From: Cyclobacteriaceae bacterium
GTDB taxonomy: Bacteria > Bacteroidota > Bacteroidia > Cytophagales > Cyclobacteriaceae
Length of the DNA: 64,000 nt
NCBI GenBank assembly: GCA_013141055.1
Contig: JABFRS010000001.1
Location: forward strand, 1,736,001 to 1,800,000
Direction of reading: 5' to 3'
The notes under the pieces are model-generated. The model saw only the letters and a program-made list of their open reading frames with translations. It ran no database searches and had not been told where the DNA came from. Position numbers and translations under genes: made by a program. The stretch's first letter is position 1. Each line of letters begins with the position of its first letter. Positions 42,353 to 51,409 of the stretch are shown one piece after another.

Positions 42353-43825
42353 TTATTTTCTGCTATAGTTTGGCGCTTCACGGGTGATCGAAATATCATG
42401 TGGATGACTTTCGGTTACACCAGCTGCTGTGATCTTTACGAATTTGGCCTGCTTGAGTTTCTCAATGTTTTTGGCACCGCAATAACCCATACCTGCTTTT
42501 AACCCCCCTACCATCTGATATAACACTTCTGAAACCAATCCTTTGAAGGGAACCCTTCCGGAAATTCCTTCCGGAACCAATTTCTTGATATCATCCTCTG
42601 CGTCCTGGAAATATCGGTCTTTCGAGCCATCATCCATAGCTTCTATAGATCCCATTCCACGATATGACTTGAATTTTCTTCCCTCATAGATAATCATTTC
42701 TCCCGGAGCTTCATCAGTTCCTGCCAGCATCGATCCGATCATAATCGAATCTGCCCCGGCAGCAATGGCCTTTACCATATCTCCTGAAAAACGAATACCT
42801 CCATCAGCAATGATCTTCACTCCTGAACCCTTCACTGCTTTTGCCGCCTCATACACTGCGGACAATTGAGGAAGTCCAACGCCTGCAACGACGCGGGTAG
42901 TACAAATGCTCCCCGGACCTACACCAACTTTAATGGCATCTGCTCCCGCTTTCACCAAAGCTTTAGCAGCTTCACCGGTTGCAATATTTCCAACAATAAG
43001 ATCCAGTCCCGGATATTTCTTCTTTACAAGTTTGGCAGCATCAATCACACCTTTTGAATGACCATGTGCTGTATCAATGCTGATGACATCCACACCGGCT
43101 GCTTTCAGGGCATCAATGCGCGTCATAATATCGGCAGTGACTCCAACGGCAGCACCAACTCTCAGTCTTCCGAATTTATCCTGACAAGCATTCGGTTTAT
43201 TTTTCTTTTTAAGAATGTCTTTATAGGTAACAAGCCCTGTAAGCTTGCCCTTCTTATTAATGATGGGCAGCTTCTCAATCTTATAATCCTGTAACAAAAT
43301 CTCAGCCTGTTCGAGTGTAATTCCTTCAGGCGCTGTGATAAGATTTTCCTTTGTCATGATATCGTTGACTGGAATCGTCATATCCTTCTGAAATCTCAGG
43401 TCACGGTTTGTGATGATCCCCACAAGCTTGCCATTTTCATCAATAACAGGAATTCCACCGATCTTGAATTCACGCATTATTTTTTCAGCATCCCGCACAG
43501 TAGAATTAATGCGAAGTGTGACGGGATCGAGAATCAGTCCGCTCTGGGAGCGCTTCACCTTGCGCACCTGGTCTGCCTGGGCCTCTATGCTCATGTTCTT
43601 ATGGATAAACCCAATGCCTCCTTCAAGAGCCATCCCAATCGCCAGGGCGGACTCTGTGACGGTGTCCATGGCCGCAGACAAAATCGGAATATTCAGCTTA
43701 ATATTTTTGGTCAGGTACGTAGCGGTGGATGTTTCGCGGGGAAGCACGTCGCTATACGCTGGAACCAGGAGCACATCATCGTATGTGAGGGCTTCAAAGA
43801 GGAACTTGGCAGAATCTAAGGCCAT
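42353..43825 (-). CDS. guaB: inosine-5'-monophosphate dehydrogenase
   Basis: A 490-residue TIM-barrel enzyme that oxidises IMP to XMP with NAD, the first committed step of GMP synthesis. Two CBS domains occupy about residues 100-205. The active-site loop [11 protein letters not shown] holds the catalytic Cys308; [11 protein letters not shown] and the flap region [16 protein letters not shown] are present. The ATG at 43825 is preferred over TTG 43834. A perfect -7 element is found 34 bases upstream. The signalling genes behind it follow after only 15 bases and may be read through. Confidence 0.97.
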   Translation of the reverse strand: MALDSAKFLFEALTYDDVLLVPAYSDVLPRETSTATYLTKNIKLNIPILSAAMDTVTESALAIGMALEGGIGFIHKNMSIEAQADQVRKVKRSQSGLILDPVTLRINSTVRDAEKIMREFKIGGIPVIDENGKLVGIITNRDLRFQKDMTIPVNDIMTKENLITAPEGITLEQAEILLQDYKIEKLPIINKKGKLTGLVTYKDILKKKNKPNACQDKFGRLRVGAAVGVTADIMTRIDALKAAGVDVISIDTAHGHSKGVIDAAKLVKKKYPGLDLIVGNIATGEAAKALVKAGADAIKVGVGPGSICTTRVVAGVGLPQLSAVYEAAKAVKGSGVKIIADGGIRFSGDMVKAIAAGADSIMIGSMLAGTDEAPGEMIIYEGRKFKSYRGMGSIEAMDDGSKDRYFQDAEDDIKKLVPEGISGRVPFKGLVSEVLYQMVGGLKAGMGYCGAKNIEKLKQAKFVKITAAGVTESHPHDISITREAPNYSRK

Positions 43826-43859
43826 GGCAAACAAGATTTAGGATCTATTATTTGCCGGG

Positions 43860-43867
43860 CAAAGCTA
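43860..43867 (-). promoter_or_regulatory. candidate -7 promoter element for guaB
   Basis: Reads TAGCTTTG on the minus strand, a perfect TAnnTTTG, 34 bases before the guaB ATG, inside the 156-base divergent gap with the RlpA-like gene. No -33 element at the usual spacing. Confidence 0.38.
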
Positions 43868-43969
43868 ATGGCAAATGAGGTCATTCGCTAATGTGAATTT
43901 GATTCAACTCATTTATATGTCACTTATCTGAAAACAGCAGTGACTATTCAGATTCAAAGGATCAAAAGC

Positions 43970-43977
43970 TATATTTG
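43970..43977 (+). promoter_or_regulatory. candidate -7 promoter element for the RlpA-like gene
   Basis: Reads TATATTTG, a perfect TAnnTTTG, ending four bases before the ATG at 43982, which points to a leaderless transcript. No -33 element is seen. Confidence 0.4.
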
Positions 43978-43981
43978 ACGC

Positions 43982-44671
43982 ATGAAGAGACTATTTTTTA
44001 TAATCTGTCTTGCCTTTCTAACAAGCTCCTTATTCGCGCAGGTCTTTCAGACAGGAAAAGCTTCTTTCTACGCCGACAAATTTGAGGGCCGCCAGACAGC
44101 CAGTGGAGAGAAGTACAAGCACAGCAAATTAACAGCAGCACACAAGACTTTACCCTTCGGAACCAAGCTGCGTGTCACCAATATCTCCAACAGTCAGACA
44201 GTTGAGGTGGTTGTCAACGATCGTGGCCCATACGCTGAAGGCCGCATCATCGATCTTTCTAAATCAGCTGCTGAAAAACTTGGCTTCGTTCACATGGGAC
44301 TTGCAGAAGTTAAGATCGAAGTTGTCGATGCAGGTGACGGCAAGAGCGGAATGGAAGTCAAAGCCATTGATCGTGTTACTGTAGACGAGAAGGAGTTTTA
44401 TGATTTCGAAATAGAGCGGCTGCAGCCAAAAGGCTTTGGTGTTCAGATAGGAACGTATCAGGAATTGGTAAACCTGATGAGACTATCCGACAACCTTAAA
44501 GGATCTTATAAAAAGAAAGTTGTTGTTCAGGTGAAAATTCTCAACGGTGTAAAATATTACAGCATCATCCTTGGGCAATTCTCAACCCGGGATAAAGCGG
44601 ATAAGTTCCTGGCTCAGATCAAGCCTAAATATCCAGATGCATTTATTGCAGAGTTCAATAAGATGAAATAA
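43982..44671 (+). CDS. RlpA-like septal-ring protein with C-terminal SPOR domain
   Basis: A 229-residue exported protein with a signal peptide (residues 1-20). The double-psi beta-barrel domain (about 24-115) has TASGEKY, LPFGTKLRVTN, VNDRGPYA and IIDLSKSAAEKLG with Asp91 as the expected catalytic acid. The C-terminal part (about 149-229) fits a SPOR domain (GFGVQIGTYQEL ... YYSIILGQFSTRDKADKFL). RlpA proteins cleave or bind denuded glycan strands during division. It is a single-gene unit divergent from guaB. Enzyme activity versus structural role cannot be read from the sequence. Confidence 0.88.
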   Translation: MKRLFFIICLAFLTSSLFAQVFQTGKASFYADKFEGRQTASGEKYKHSKLTAAHKTLPFGTKLRVTNISNSQTVEVVVNDRGPYAEGRIIDLSKSAAEKLGFVHMGLAEVKIEVVDAGDGKSGMEVKAIDRVTVDEKEFYDFEIERLQPKGFGVQIGTYQELVNLMRLSDNLKGSYKKKVVVQVKILNGVKYYSIILGQFSTRDKADKFLAQIKPKYPDAFIAEFNKMK

Positions 44672-44820
44672 CAAGAGGTCAACACTGGTTGAGAATTCTT
44701 TTGGTTGAGAGATAATGATCGTGAAAACGGATACCCAACCATCCCCATAGACTTTCATTTTATCATAAATCTCTTCCAATAAAGCGGAAGGGGTGATAGT
44801 TTTCCAACAAATACAACTGC

Positions 44821-45603
44821 GTGGAGATTTTCGGATACTGTGCTTCCATTCTTATAGGACTGATACTTGGGTTACTGGGAGGCGGTGGTTCCATTTTATC
44901 CATTCCCATTTTGGTTTATCTGTTTAACATGGAGCCGGTGCTGGCCTCAGCTTATTCATTATTTATTGTCGGGGTTACTAGTCTGGCAGGAGCCATTCCA
45001 AAGTATCGGGAGCATCTGGTCAATCTTCGCACAGGAATTCTTTTCGGCATCCCTTCCATCATTAGTATTTTCTGCACAAGACGATGGATCGTTCCTGCAA
45101 TTCCGGATATACTATTCACTTCCGGCGACTTCGTCTTCACCAAGAGATTGCTGCTGTTGGGAATCTTCGCTTTATTGATGGTGCTGGCTGCAATACCTAT
45201 GATTCGCGGGAAAAAAAATCCCATCTCCACCAACCAACGTTTCAGAACATTCCTTGTGATTGTGGAAGGAGCCTTGATCGGATTTCTGACAGGGCTTGTA
45301 GGAGCTGGTGGAGGATTTCTGATTATTCCCGCCTTGGTATTTCTTACCGGACTTCCTTTTAAAACAGCAGTAGGAACTTCATTATTTATTATCAGCATCA
45401 ATTCCCTGCTTGGTTTCGCAGGTGATCTGATGAACTATACTATGGACTGGCCTTTTTTACTTTCGGTAAGTGCGTTGGCTATCCTTGGGATTATCATCGG
45501 CAACAGATTATCAAAACGCATTGCAAGTACAAAGCTTAAAAAAGCTTTCGGGTGGATAACGCTGATGATGGGATGCTATATCCTTTTCCGTGAACTGCGT
45601 TAG
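44821..45603 (+). CDS. TauE/SafE-family sulfite/anion exporter permease
   Basis: A 260-residue protein with about eight membrane helices in two repeats. Each repeat begins with the G-rich signature (GLLGGGGSILSIPILVYLF near residue 18 and GLVGAGGGFLIIPALVFLTG near 160), which defines TauE/SafE permeases. They carry sulfite or organosulfonates out of the cell. The start is a GTG, at the end of a 149-base gap (44672-44820) in which only a short weak hairpin was noticed. It converges on the rocD gene with 6 bases between the stops. The substrate is unknown. Confidence 0.85.
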   Translation: MEIFGYCASILIGLILGLLGGGGSILSIPILVYLFNMEPVLASAYSLFIVGVTSLAGAIPKYREHLVNLRTGILFGIPSIISIFCTRRWIVPAIPDILFTSGDFVFTKRLLLLGIFALLMVLAAIPMIRGKKNPISTNQRFRTFLVIVEGALIGFLTGLVGAGGGFLIIPALVFLTGLPFKTAVGTSLFIISINSLLGFAGDLMNYTMDWPFLLSVSALAILGIIIGNRLSKRIASTKLKKAFGWITLMMGCYILFRELR

Positions 45604-45609
45604 AAATTT

Positions 45610-46854
45610 CTAGCGACTGATGGCAAACTCAGTTACCGATTTTTCAATAATGTCACACGCTTCGTGAATCTGCTCCTCTGTAATCACTAATGGCGGCGCA
45701 AGTCTGATAATATTTCCATGCGTTGGTTTCGCCAGCAATCCATTCTTTGCGAAAGCAAGGCAAAGATTCCAGGCGGTCTCACTTTCCGTAGAATCGTTGA
45801 TGACAATAGCATTCAGTAATCCTTTACCTCTTACGAGTTTAATCAATGGAGTTTTCTTAATCAATGAATTCATTCTTTCACGGAAAATTTTTCCGAGTCT
45901 CTCTGCATTCTCTGCAAGCTTTTCATCCTTGATTACTTCCAGTGCTTCTACCACTACTGCTGCTGCTAATGGATTACCACCGAAAGTAGAACCATGTTCA
46001 CCTGGTTTAATCACCAGCATGATGTCATCATCTGCAAGAACACAGGATATTGGAAGAACACCTCCACTCAGTGCCTTACCGAGGATGAGCAGATCGGCAC
46101 GAACTCCTTCATGATCGGAAGCAAGCATTTTTCCGGTACGCGCAATGCCTGTTTGAATTTCATCCATCATCAACAACACATTGTTGTCACGACATATCTT
46201 CTCAGCAGCTTTCAAATATCCATCATGTGGAACAAATACTCCTGCTTCACCCTGAATGGGTTCGATCCATAATGAACAAACATTTGGATTAGCACAGGCT
46301 TTCTCTAAAGCCTTGATGTTATCATAATCCACAATTTCAAATCCAGGCATGAAAGGTCCGAAGCCTTGCTGTGAAGATGGATCTGTTGAAGCAGAAATAA
46401 TAGTTGTTGTCCTACCGTGAAAATTCTGTTTAACTGCTACAATCACCGCCTGATTTTCAGGTATTCCTTTTTTAGTATAGCCGCATTTGCGGGCAAGTTT
46501 AATCGCGGTCTCGTTTGCTTCTGCACCACTGTTCATGAACAGGGCTTTCTGGTATCCGAAGGTTTCGCAGATATATTTTTCCGCAACGCCGAGCTTATCA
46601 TTATAAAATGCCCGGGATGTCAATGTGAGTTCCTGAGCCTGATCAATGAGTGCACGAATGATGCGTGGATGACAATGCCCCTGATTTACAGCGCTGTAAG
46701 CTGATAAAAAATCGTAATGCCTTTTCCCTTCAGTATCCCACAGAAAAACACCTTCACCTTTTGATAATACTACCGGCAGCGGATGGTAGTTGTGGGCACC
46801 GTATTTTTCCTCAAGCTGAATGGCTTCACGCCCGGAAGTGAAAGAATCCACCAT
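45610..46854 (-). CDS. rocD: ornithine aminotransferase
   Basis: A 414-residue class III PLP aminotransferase. LSAYSAVNQGHCHPRI, FMNSGAEANETAIKLAR, MMDEIQTGIARTGK and the lysine of LILGKALSGGVLPIS (Schiff base) match ornithine-oxo-acid transaminase. It converts ornithine and 2-oxoglutarate to glutamate semialdehyde and glutamate. The reading frame could begin at ATG 46929, but ATG 46854 gives the usual start followed by EEKYGAHNYHPLP, and the upstream extra 25 residues are atypical. The gene is divergent from pyrH. Confidence 0.95.
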   Translation of the reverse strand: MVDSFTSGREAIQLEEKYGAHNYHPLPVVLSKGEGVFLWDTEGKRHYDFLSAYSAVNQGHCHPRIIRALIDQAQELTLTSRAFYNDKLGVAEKYICETFGYQKALFMNSGAEANETAIKLARKCGYTKKGIPENQAVIVAVKQNFHGRTTTIISASTDPSSQQGFGPFMPGFEIVDYDNIKALEKACANPNVCSLWIEPIQGEAGVFVPHDGYLKAAEKICRDNNVLLMMDEIQTGIARTGKMLASDHEGVRADLLILGKALSGGVLPISCVLADDDIMLVIKPGEHGSTFGGNPLAAAVVVEALEVIKDEKLAENAERLGKIFRERMNSLIKKTPLIKLVRGKGLLNAIVINDSTESETAWNLCLAFAKNGLLAKPTHGNIIRLAPPLVITEEQIHEACDIIEKSVTEFAISR

Positions 46855-46970
46855 AAAAATCGGTTTAGCCTTAAAGATACTCAGGAAAGATCGAACGTTT
46901 GAAGCCGTTGATCCGAGAATGCTTTTCATTCAGGAAAATCCTCAACATATTTGTAAAATCTATCCTATAC

Positions 46971-47678
46971 ATGAAATACAAACGTCTCGTCCTGAAGCTC
47001 AGCGGTGAATCGCTGATGGGTAAATCCAAAACCAACAGCATTGACCATGAGGTACTGGAGCAATACTCAAAGGAGATAAAGCTGGTAAAAGATCAGGGGA
47101 TACAGCTGGCAATCGTTATAGGAGGAGGAAATATTTTCAGGGGTGGTCAGGCAGAAGCTCTTGGAATCGATAGGGTTCAGGGAGATTACATGGGGATGCT
47201 GGGCACAGTGATCAATGCCATGGCACTTCAGAGTGCTCTCGAGCGTCAGGGTCTTTACACCCGCTTGATGTCCGGAATTAAAATGGAGCAGGTTTGTGAA
47301 CCGTTCATAAGAAGAAGAGCTATTCGTCACCTCGAAAAAGGAAGGATTGTTATTTTCGGTGCAGGTATTGGCAATCCTTATTTCACAACAGACTCAACTG
47401 CGAGTCTTCGCGCAATAGAAATTCAGGCAAATGTTGTGTTGAAAGGAACACGGGTTGACGGTGTTTACACCAAGGATCCTGAAAAATTTCCGGATGCAAC
47501 TCGATACAAAGAGCTTTCTTTTCAGGAAGCTTATGAAAAGAATCTGAATATTATGGACATGACAGCTTTCACGCTGTGCATGGAAAATAAGCTGCCGATC
47601 ATTGTGTTTGATATGAACAAAGGCGGAAATCTTTTGAAAGTGGTGATGGGTGAAGAGGCGGGTACGCTTATTAGCTAA
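46971..47678 (+). CDS. pyrH: UMP kinase
   Basis: A 235-residue amino-acid-kinase-fold enzyme that phosphorylates UMP to UDP in the cytoplasm. [16 protein letters not shown] at the start, [28 protein letters not shown] and [11 protein letters not shown] are typical. A longer frame starts at 46899, but ATG 46971 gives the standard length and start. It is the first of a plus-strand series pyrH-frr-lgt, with an inverted repeat between pyrH and frr. rpsB and tsf, common neighbours elsewhere, are not present. Confidence 0.97.
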   Translation: MKYKRLVLKLSGESLMGKSKTNSIDHEVLEQYSKEIKLVKDQGIQLAIVIGGGNIFRGGQAEALGIDRVQGDYMGMLGTVINAMALQSALERQGLYTRLMSGIKMEQVCEPFIRRRAIRHLEKGRIVIFGAGIGNPYFTTDSTASLRAIEIQANVVLKGTRVDGVYTKDPEKFPDATRYKELSFQEAYEKNLNIMDMTAFTLCMENKLPIIVFDMNKGGNLLKVVMGEEAGTLIS

Positions 47679-47691
47679 CGGTTTGCCATTG

Positions 47692-47712
47692 ACATTCACT
47701 TCATGTGAATGT
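47692..47712. repeat. inverted repeat between pyrH and frr
   Basis: An 8-base perfect inverted repeat (ACATTCAC / GTGAATGT) encloses a 5-base loop, TTCAT, in the 68-base pyrH-frr gap. No T-run follows, so it is not a standard terminator. It may act as an RNA processing or stabilising hairpin, or as a protein-binding site. Confidence 0.5.
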
Positions 47713-47746
47713 TCGACATATTAATTGAGGATCAAAATAAAGAACC

Positions 47747-48301
47747 ATGGAAGAGATTGAGTTATATCTTGAAGATGCGCGTGAGCAAATGAATAAAGCT
47801 GTCAATCATGTCAGCCATGAGCTTACAAAGATCAGAGCAGGAAAAGCAAATCCCTCGATGCTGGATGGTATCCTGGTTTCATATTATGGCGCTATGAGTC
47901 CACTGAATCAGATTGCCTCTATTACTTCACCTGATCCAAGAACATTATTCATAAAACCATGGGAGAAAAGTTCTATCCCTGAAATTGAAAAGGCGATCAT
48001 GGCCGCTAACCTTGGACTTACTCCACAGAGTGACGGCCAGCAGGTATTCATCAGCATTCCGATGCTCACAGAAGAAAGAAGAAAGCAACTTGTGAAACAG
48101 GTAAATTCTGAGTGTGAATTGGGAAAGGTGAGCATTCGCAGTGTTAGAAAAGAGACAAATGAATCTTTGAAAAAGATCAAAGGAGCTCCTGAAGATGATG
48201 TGAAAGGTGCAGAAGAAAGTGTTCAAAAGCTTACCGATGAATTTATCGCAAAGATCGATGCACTCAGCAAGAAGAAAGAAGCAGAGATCATGACGGTCTA
48301 G
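47747..48301 (+). CDS. frr: ribosome recycling factor
   Basis: A 184-residue protein, the usual length. A long three-helix bundle is formed by the N- and C-terminal parts (MNKAVNHVSHELTKIRAGKANPSMLDGI; KQLVKQVNSECELGKVSIRSVRKETNESLKKIKG). It splits the post-termination ribosome together with EF-G. It follows pyrH as in many bacteria. No unusual features. Confidence 0.97.
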   Translation: MEEIELYLEDAREQMNKAVNHVSHELTKIRAGKANPSMLDGILVSYYGAMSPLNQIASITSPDPRTLFIKPWEKSSIPEIEKAIMAANLGLTPQSDGQQVFISIPMLTEERRKQLVKQVNSECELGKVSIRSVRKETNESLKKIKGAPEDDVKGAEESVQKLTDEFIAKIDALSKKKEAEIMTV

Positions 48302-48349
48302 TGTGATGCCCCGGCCAGTAGATTTATAACTTCACCCAGGAACATTCTC

Positions 48350-49120
48350 ATGCATCCGGTATTATTTGAGATTGGCTCTTACACCATTTACACGTACGGA
48401 TTTTGCATTGCAATGGGTGCTGTGCTGGGCTTCATTTACATGGCCTGGCAAGGGAAAAAGCAATTCGGAATTACCACTGATCAATCCAATACATTGTTTC
48501 TCATCATCGTTGCCGGCGGTATTGTCGGGGGAAAGCTCTTTATCATATTCGAGGATTTTTCATACTACACTTCAAATCCATTAAAACTTCTTTCAGGAAA
48601 CGGTTTTGTTTTTTACGGATCACTGATCACATGCATTCCTCTTATGCTGTGGTTTTTCAGGAAACACAAAATTCCAGTGTGGTCAATGCTGGATGTCATG
48701 GCTGTTGTGATCTGCATTCTTCATACCTGCGGAAGGATTGGCTGCTTCATGGCAGGATGCTGTTACGGCAAACCTACCGATGGATTCTTTCAAGTTGTTT
48801 TTACCAGCCCCGTTTGTCAGGCAGAACCACTTAACACACCCCTGCATCCTACGCAGCTATATGAGGCAGGATATATCGTTTTCATATTGATTTTGCTGTT
48901 GATTATTAAAAGAAGAAAGCAATTCGAAGGACAACTATTCCTTATCTATCTCATGCTGTATGCTGCAGGACGGGCGGTGATTGAAATTTTCCGCGGCGAT
49001 ATCGAACGGGGCTTTATCATCCAGGATTATTTATCCAATTCACAATTCATTTCCATCCTCCTGATCGCCGGTGCACTGTATTTCTATGTTACCCGCAGAA
49101 AAGCTAAATTGGGTGCCTAA
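48350..49120 (+). CDS. lgt: prolipoprotein diacylglyceryl transferase family protein
   Basis: A 256-residue inner-membrane protein of about seven helices. It shows YGFCIAMGAVLG, GGIVGGKLFIIFEDF, FYGSLI, and the signature GRIGCFMAGCCYGKPTD followed by HPTQLYEA and GRAVIEIFRGD. This fits the Lgt family, which adds diacylglycerol from phosphatidylglycerol to the lipobox cysteine. The CxAGCCYG form of the central motif differs from the classical N-x-E type and is common in Bacteroidota paralogues, so this copy might be an additional Lgt-like protein. Several lipoproteins in the window would need such an enzyme. Confidence 0.82.
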   Translation: MHPVLFEIGSYTIYTYGFCIAMGAVLGFIYMAWQGKKQFGITTDQSNTLFLIIVAGGIVGGKLFIIFEDFSYYTSNPLKLLSGNGFVFYGSLITCIPLMLWFFRKHKIPVWSMLDVMAVVICILHTCGRIGCFMAGCCYGKPTDGFFQVVFTSPVCQAEPLNTPLHPTQLYEAGYIVFILILLLIIKRRKQFEGQLFLIYLMLYAAGRAVIEIFRGDIERGFIIQDYLSNSQFISILLIAGALYFYVTRRKAKLGA

Positions 49121-49132
49121 TACATCATCTTC

Positions 49133-49549
49133 ATGGAAAACGAAAGCTTCGGCCAACGCGTCAAACGAAAGACCACAAGTGCCTTGAAAAAAATACTTCT
49201 TGTTGTTGTCATTCTTGGCGTAGCAATCTTCGCCTTTCTCTACTTCGTAACTTTTGAAAAGGGGGTTCTGGCGGGAAAGGTTCTTCGCATCAGCGAAAAG
49301 GGTGTATTATTTAAAACGTATGAAGGCAAGCTTAACCTTGACACATTCGGAGCCTTGAAAGGAACGAGTCCTATCGCAGAATCATTTGATTTCTCTGTCG
49401 AAGGACATCAGGACACTATCATCAAAACACTGGAAGAGGTTGCATTAAGCGGAGAACGCGTAAATCTTCATTTCAAAAAACATTACATGACCTTCCCATG
49501 GCGTGGTGATACAAAATATTTTGTGACGGAAGTCGAAAGAGTCAAGTAG
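49133..49549 (+). CDS. small conserved membrane-anchored protein of unknown function
   Basis: A 138-residue protein. A basic N-terminus precedes one helix (about residues 20-42, ILLVVVILGVAIFAFLYFV), then a soluble domain with GKVLRISEKGVLFKTYEGKL and HFKKHYMTFPWRGDTKYFVTEVE. The pattern of a helix and a small beta-rich domain is found in a Bacteroidota protein group that has sometimes been labelled 6-phosphogluconate dehydrogenase; nothing in this sequence supports that. It is 12 bases after lgt and 26 bases before the reductase gene, so it is probably co-transcribed. Confidence 0.72.
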   Translation: MENESFGQRVKRKTTSALKKILLVVVILGVAIFAFLYFVTFEKGVLAGKVLRISEKGVLFKTYEGKLNLDTFGALKGTSPIAESFDFSVEGHQDTIIKTLEEVALSGERVNLHFKKHYMTFPWRGDTKYFVTEVERVK

Positions 49550-49575
49550 TTCTATTAAAAATAAATCATCGCATT

Positions 49576-50637
49576 GTGAAAAATTCTTCACTCATCGTCG
49601 TGTACGGTTCTTACGGCTATACAGGCAAGTTAATCGTCAACGAATGCCGCAGTAAAAATCTTGAAGTTGTTCTTGCCGGCAGGAATGAAGAACAATTAAA
49701 AAAACAAAGTGAACAATCCGGATATCCCTACAAGGTAGTAGCCAGCGATGATCTGGAAGGTTTAAAAAAATTACTGGAGCCTGCTGCAGTTGTGATCCAT
49801 TGCGGTGGTCCATTTCGCCACACAGCCAAAACGATGAGCGACGCTTGCCTGGCTACAAAAACACATTACACAGATATCACTGGTGAGTACCAGGTATTTG
49901 AATCTCTTTCCTTACTTGATAATAAAGCAAAAGAGGCAAACATTACCATCATGCCCGGAACTGGCTTTGATGTGGTTCCATCTGACTGTCTTGCACTTCA
50001 TTTGAAAAACCGATTGCCCTCTGCTACACATTTGCAATTAGCTTTTACAATGTCGAAAGGTGGACTGTCACGCGGCACTAAAAAAAGTATGACGGAAGGA
50101 TTAGGCTATGGAGGATCTGTTCGAAAAGATGGAAAACTGATTACCATCCCAATGGGTTCAAAATCTATGGAAATAGATTTCGGCGCATTCAAAACATTAA
50201 CTATCTGTATTCCGTGGGGAGATATTGCTACTGCCTGGAGGAGCACAGGGATTCCAAACATTGAAGTTTATACGGGAGCTACCAAACAAATGGTGACCAA
50301 TGCAAAGCGAAGCAATTATCTCGGCTGGTTGCTGCGGATGCAGTGGGTAAAAAATATCATGCTCAAAAAAATTGACAAGCAACCAGCAGGACCCAGCGAC
50401 GATAAACTTCAGGGAGCCCGCAGCTACCTCTGGGGAAAAGTCTGGGATAACTCTGGAAAAGAATGCATTAGTAGATTGGAAACTGTAAGCGGTTACGCTC
50501 TTACCGCAAAGACCGCAGTCCTGATTGCTCAGAAGATCATGAAGGGAGATTTCAAGGCCGGATATCAAACTCCATCTATGGGATATGGCCCTGACCTGAT
50601 CATGGAAATTGAATCAACAAAAAGAAGTGACGCCTGA
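49576..50637 (+). CDS. saccharopine-dehydrogenase-like NAD(P)-binding protein
   Basis: A 353-residue protein starting at GTG. The Rossmann start LIVVYGSYGYTGKLIVNEC and EVVLAGRNEEQLKK are typical of Sacchrp_dh_NADP proteins, which include trans-acting enoyl reductases and membrane-associated saccharopine dehydrogenase-like enzymes. VVIHCGGPFRHTAKTM and IMPGTGFDVVPSDCLALH follow. The reaction is not known; lysine breakdown is not indicated by the neighbours. The C-terminal region has ATGxQ-like (YTGATKQM) and hydrophobic stretches. PspC follows one base after its stop. Confidence 0.78.
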   Translation: MKNSSLIVVYGSYGYTGKLIVNECRSKNLEVVLAGRNEEQLKKQSEQSGYPYKVVASDDLEGLKKLLEPAAVVIHCGGPFRHTAKTMSDACLATKTHYTDITGEYQVFESLSLLDNKAKEANITIMPGTGFDVVPSDCLALHLKNRLPSATHLQLAFTMSKGGLSRGTKKSMTEGLGYGGSVRKDGKLITIPMGSKSMEIDFGAFKTLTICIPWGDIATAWRSTGIPNIEVYTGATKQMVTNAKRSNYLGWLLRMQWVKNIMLKKIDKQPAGPSDDKLQGARSYLWGKVWDNSGKECISRLETVSGYALTAKTAVLIAQKIMKGDFKAGYQTPSMGYGPDLIMEIESTKRSDA

Positions 50638-50638
50638 T

Positions 50639-50830
50639 ATGGAAAAGAGATTAACCCGCTCAAGGAATGAAAGAATGATCGCAGGTGTCTGCGGTGGCAT
50701 TGCTGAATTCTATAAACTGGATCCTTCGCTGGTAAGGATTGGAATAGTGGTTATTGGATTTATCACTGCACTCATACCTATGTGTATCCTGTATGCAGTG
50801 ATGTGGGCGATCGTTCCGGAAGAGGTTTAA
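50639..50830 (+). CDS. PspC-domain small membrane protein
   Basis: A 63-residue protein. The PspC signature NERMIAGVCGGIAEFYKLDPSLVRI is followed by one helix (about residues 36-56) and a short acidic tail. PspC proteins take part in envelope-stress responses at the inner membrane. The ATG at 50639 is preferred to TTG 50609 inside the preceding gene. Its stop abuts that of the convergent anti-sigma-like gene. Confidence 0.87.
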   Translation: MEKRLTRSRNERMIAGVCGGIAEFYKLDPSLVRIGIVVIGFITALIPMCILYAVMWAIVPEEV

Positions 50831-51403
50831 TTAATCGCTTCCAGAAACCAAAAGTTTATTAAGTTCTTCCTTATCCTTCATGCTCACCCCCACTGGAAGA
50901 GCAGTCACCCTGTCTGGAATAACAACATTTGTTTTCGCCTGTGATGGACGTGAACTTCTTACCTGTTGGTAGATCACCTGATTTTTAATGACAGTATCTA
51001 CACGTGTAATGAACACGGTATCAATCTTTATCTGAGCAGAAACGGAGGTTGCCGGAATTTTATTTCCGGAAGGCAATCCAATCATGAATCCAATTCCCAA
51101 CGAGAAAATTACAAGCAATGCAGACACATAAGCAGGCACCTTTGTGCTAAATACCTTCGCCCAGATGGAATTCTCCTGCCTCTTCTCTTTCAGAATACTT
51201 TTTAATGAAAGAAGTACCGCGGGATCAGGATCTATAACTGACTTCGCAACCCCCGTCGCAAGTTTTGATTCCACAGATTTCATGGCAGCAAATTCTTCTT
51301 CTGAGCCAAGCATACGAATGACAAATTCCTTTTCAGTAATTGTCAGCTGATCAAATTCTTTTTGCTGGACCAATTGCTCCAGCTTTTCTTCTTCACTTTT
51401 CAT
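50831..51403 (-). CDS. probable membrane anti-sigma factor of the ECF unit
   Basis: A 190-residue protein encoded 6 bases after an ECF sigma factor gene. The cytoplasmic N-terminal part (about 1-85) is helical and charged, a single helix spans about 91-110 (AYVSALLVIFSLGIGFMIGL), and an extracytoplasmic part follows. No zinc motif is seen. The layout and position fit an anti-sigma factor that holds the upstream sigma factor until a periplasmic signal arrives. The family cannot be named, and the role rests on context. Confidence 0.62.
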   Translation of the reverse strand: MKSEEEKLEQLVQQKEFDQLTITEKEFVIRMLGSEEEFAAMKSVESKLATGVAKSVIDPDPAVLLSLKSILKEKRQENSIWAKVFSTKVPAYVSALLVIFSLGIGFMIGLPSGNKIPATSVSAQIKIDTVFITRVDTVIKNQVIYQQVRSSRPSQAKTNVVIPDRVTALPVGVSMKDKEELNKLLVSGSD

Positions 51404-51409
51404 TGTCTT

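Noticed and set aside
44672..44820. Terminator or small gene in the 149-base gap after the RlpA-like gene
   Set aside because: Only a short CTTCC/GGAAG stem is visible; no T-run and no convincing short reading frame.
46855..46929. N-terminal extension of RocD to ATG 46929
   Set aside because: The extra 25 residues are unlike class III aminotransferase starts, and ATG 46854 gives the usual 414-residue length.
48631..48834. Short reading frames inside lgt and other genes
   Set aside because: They lie fully within strongly supported genes in another frame and show no family features.
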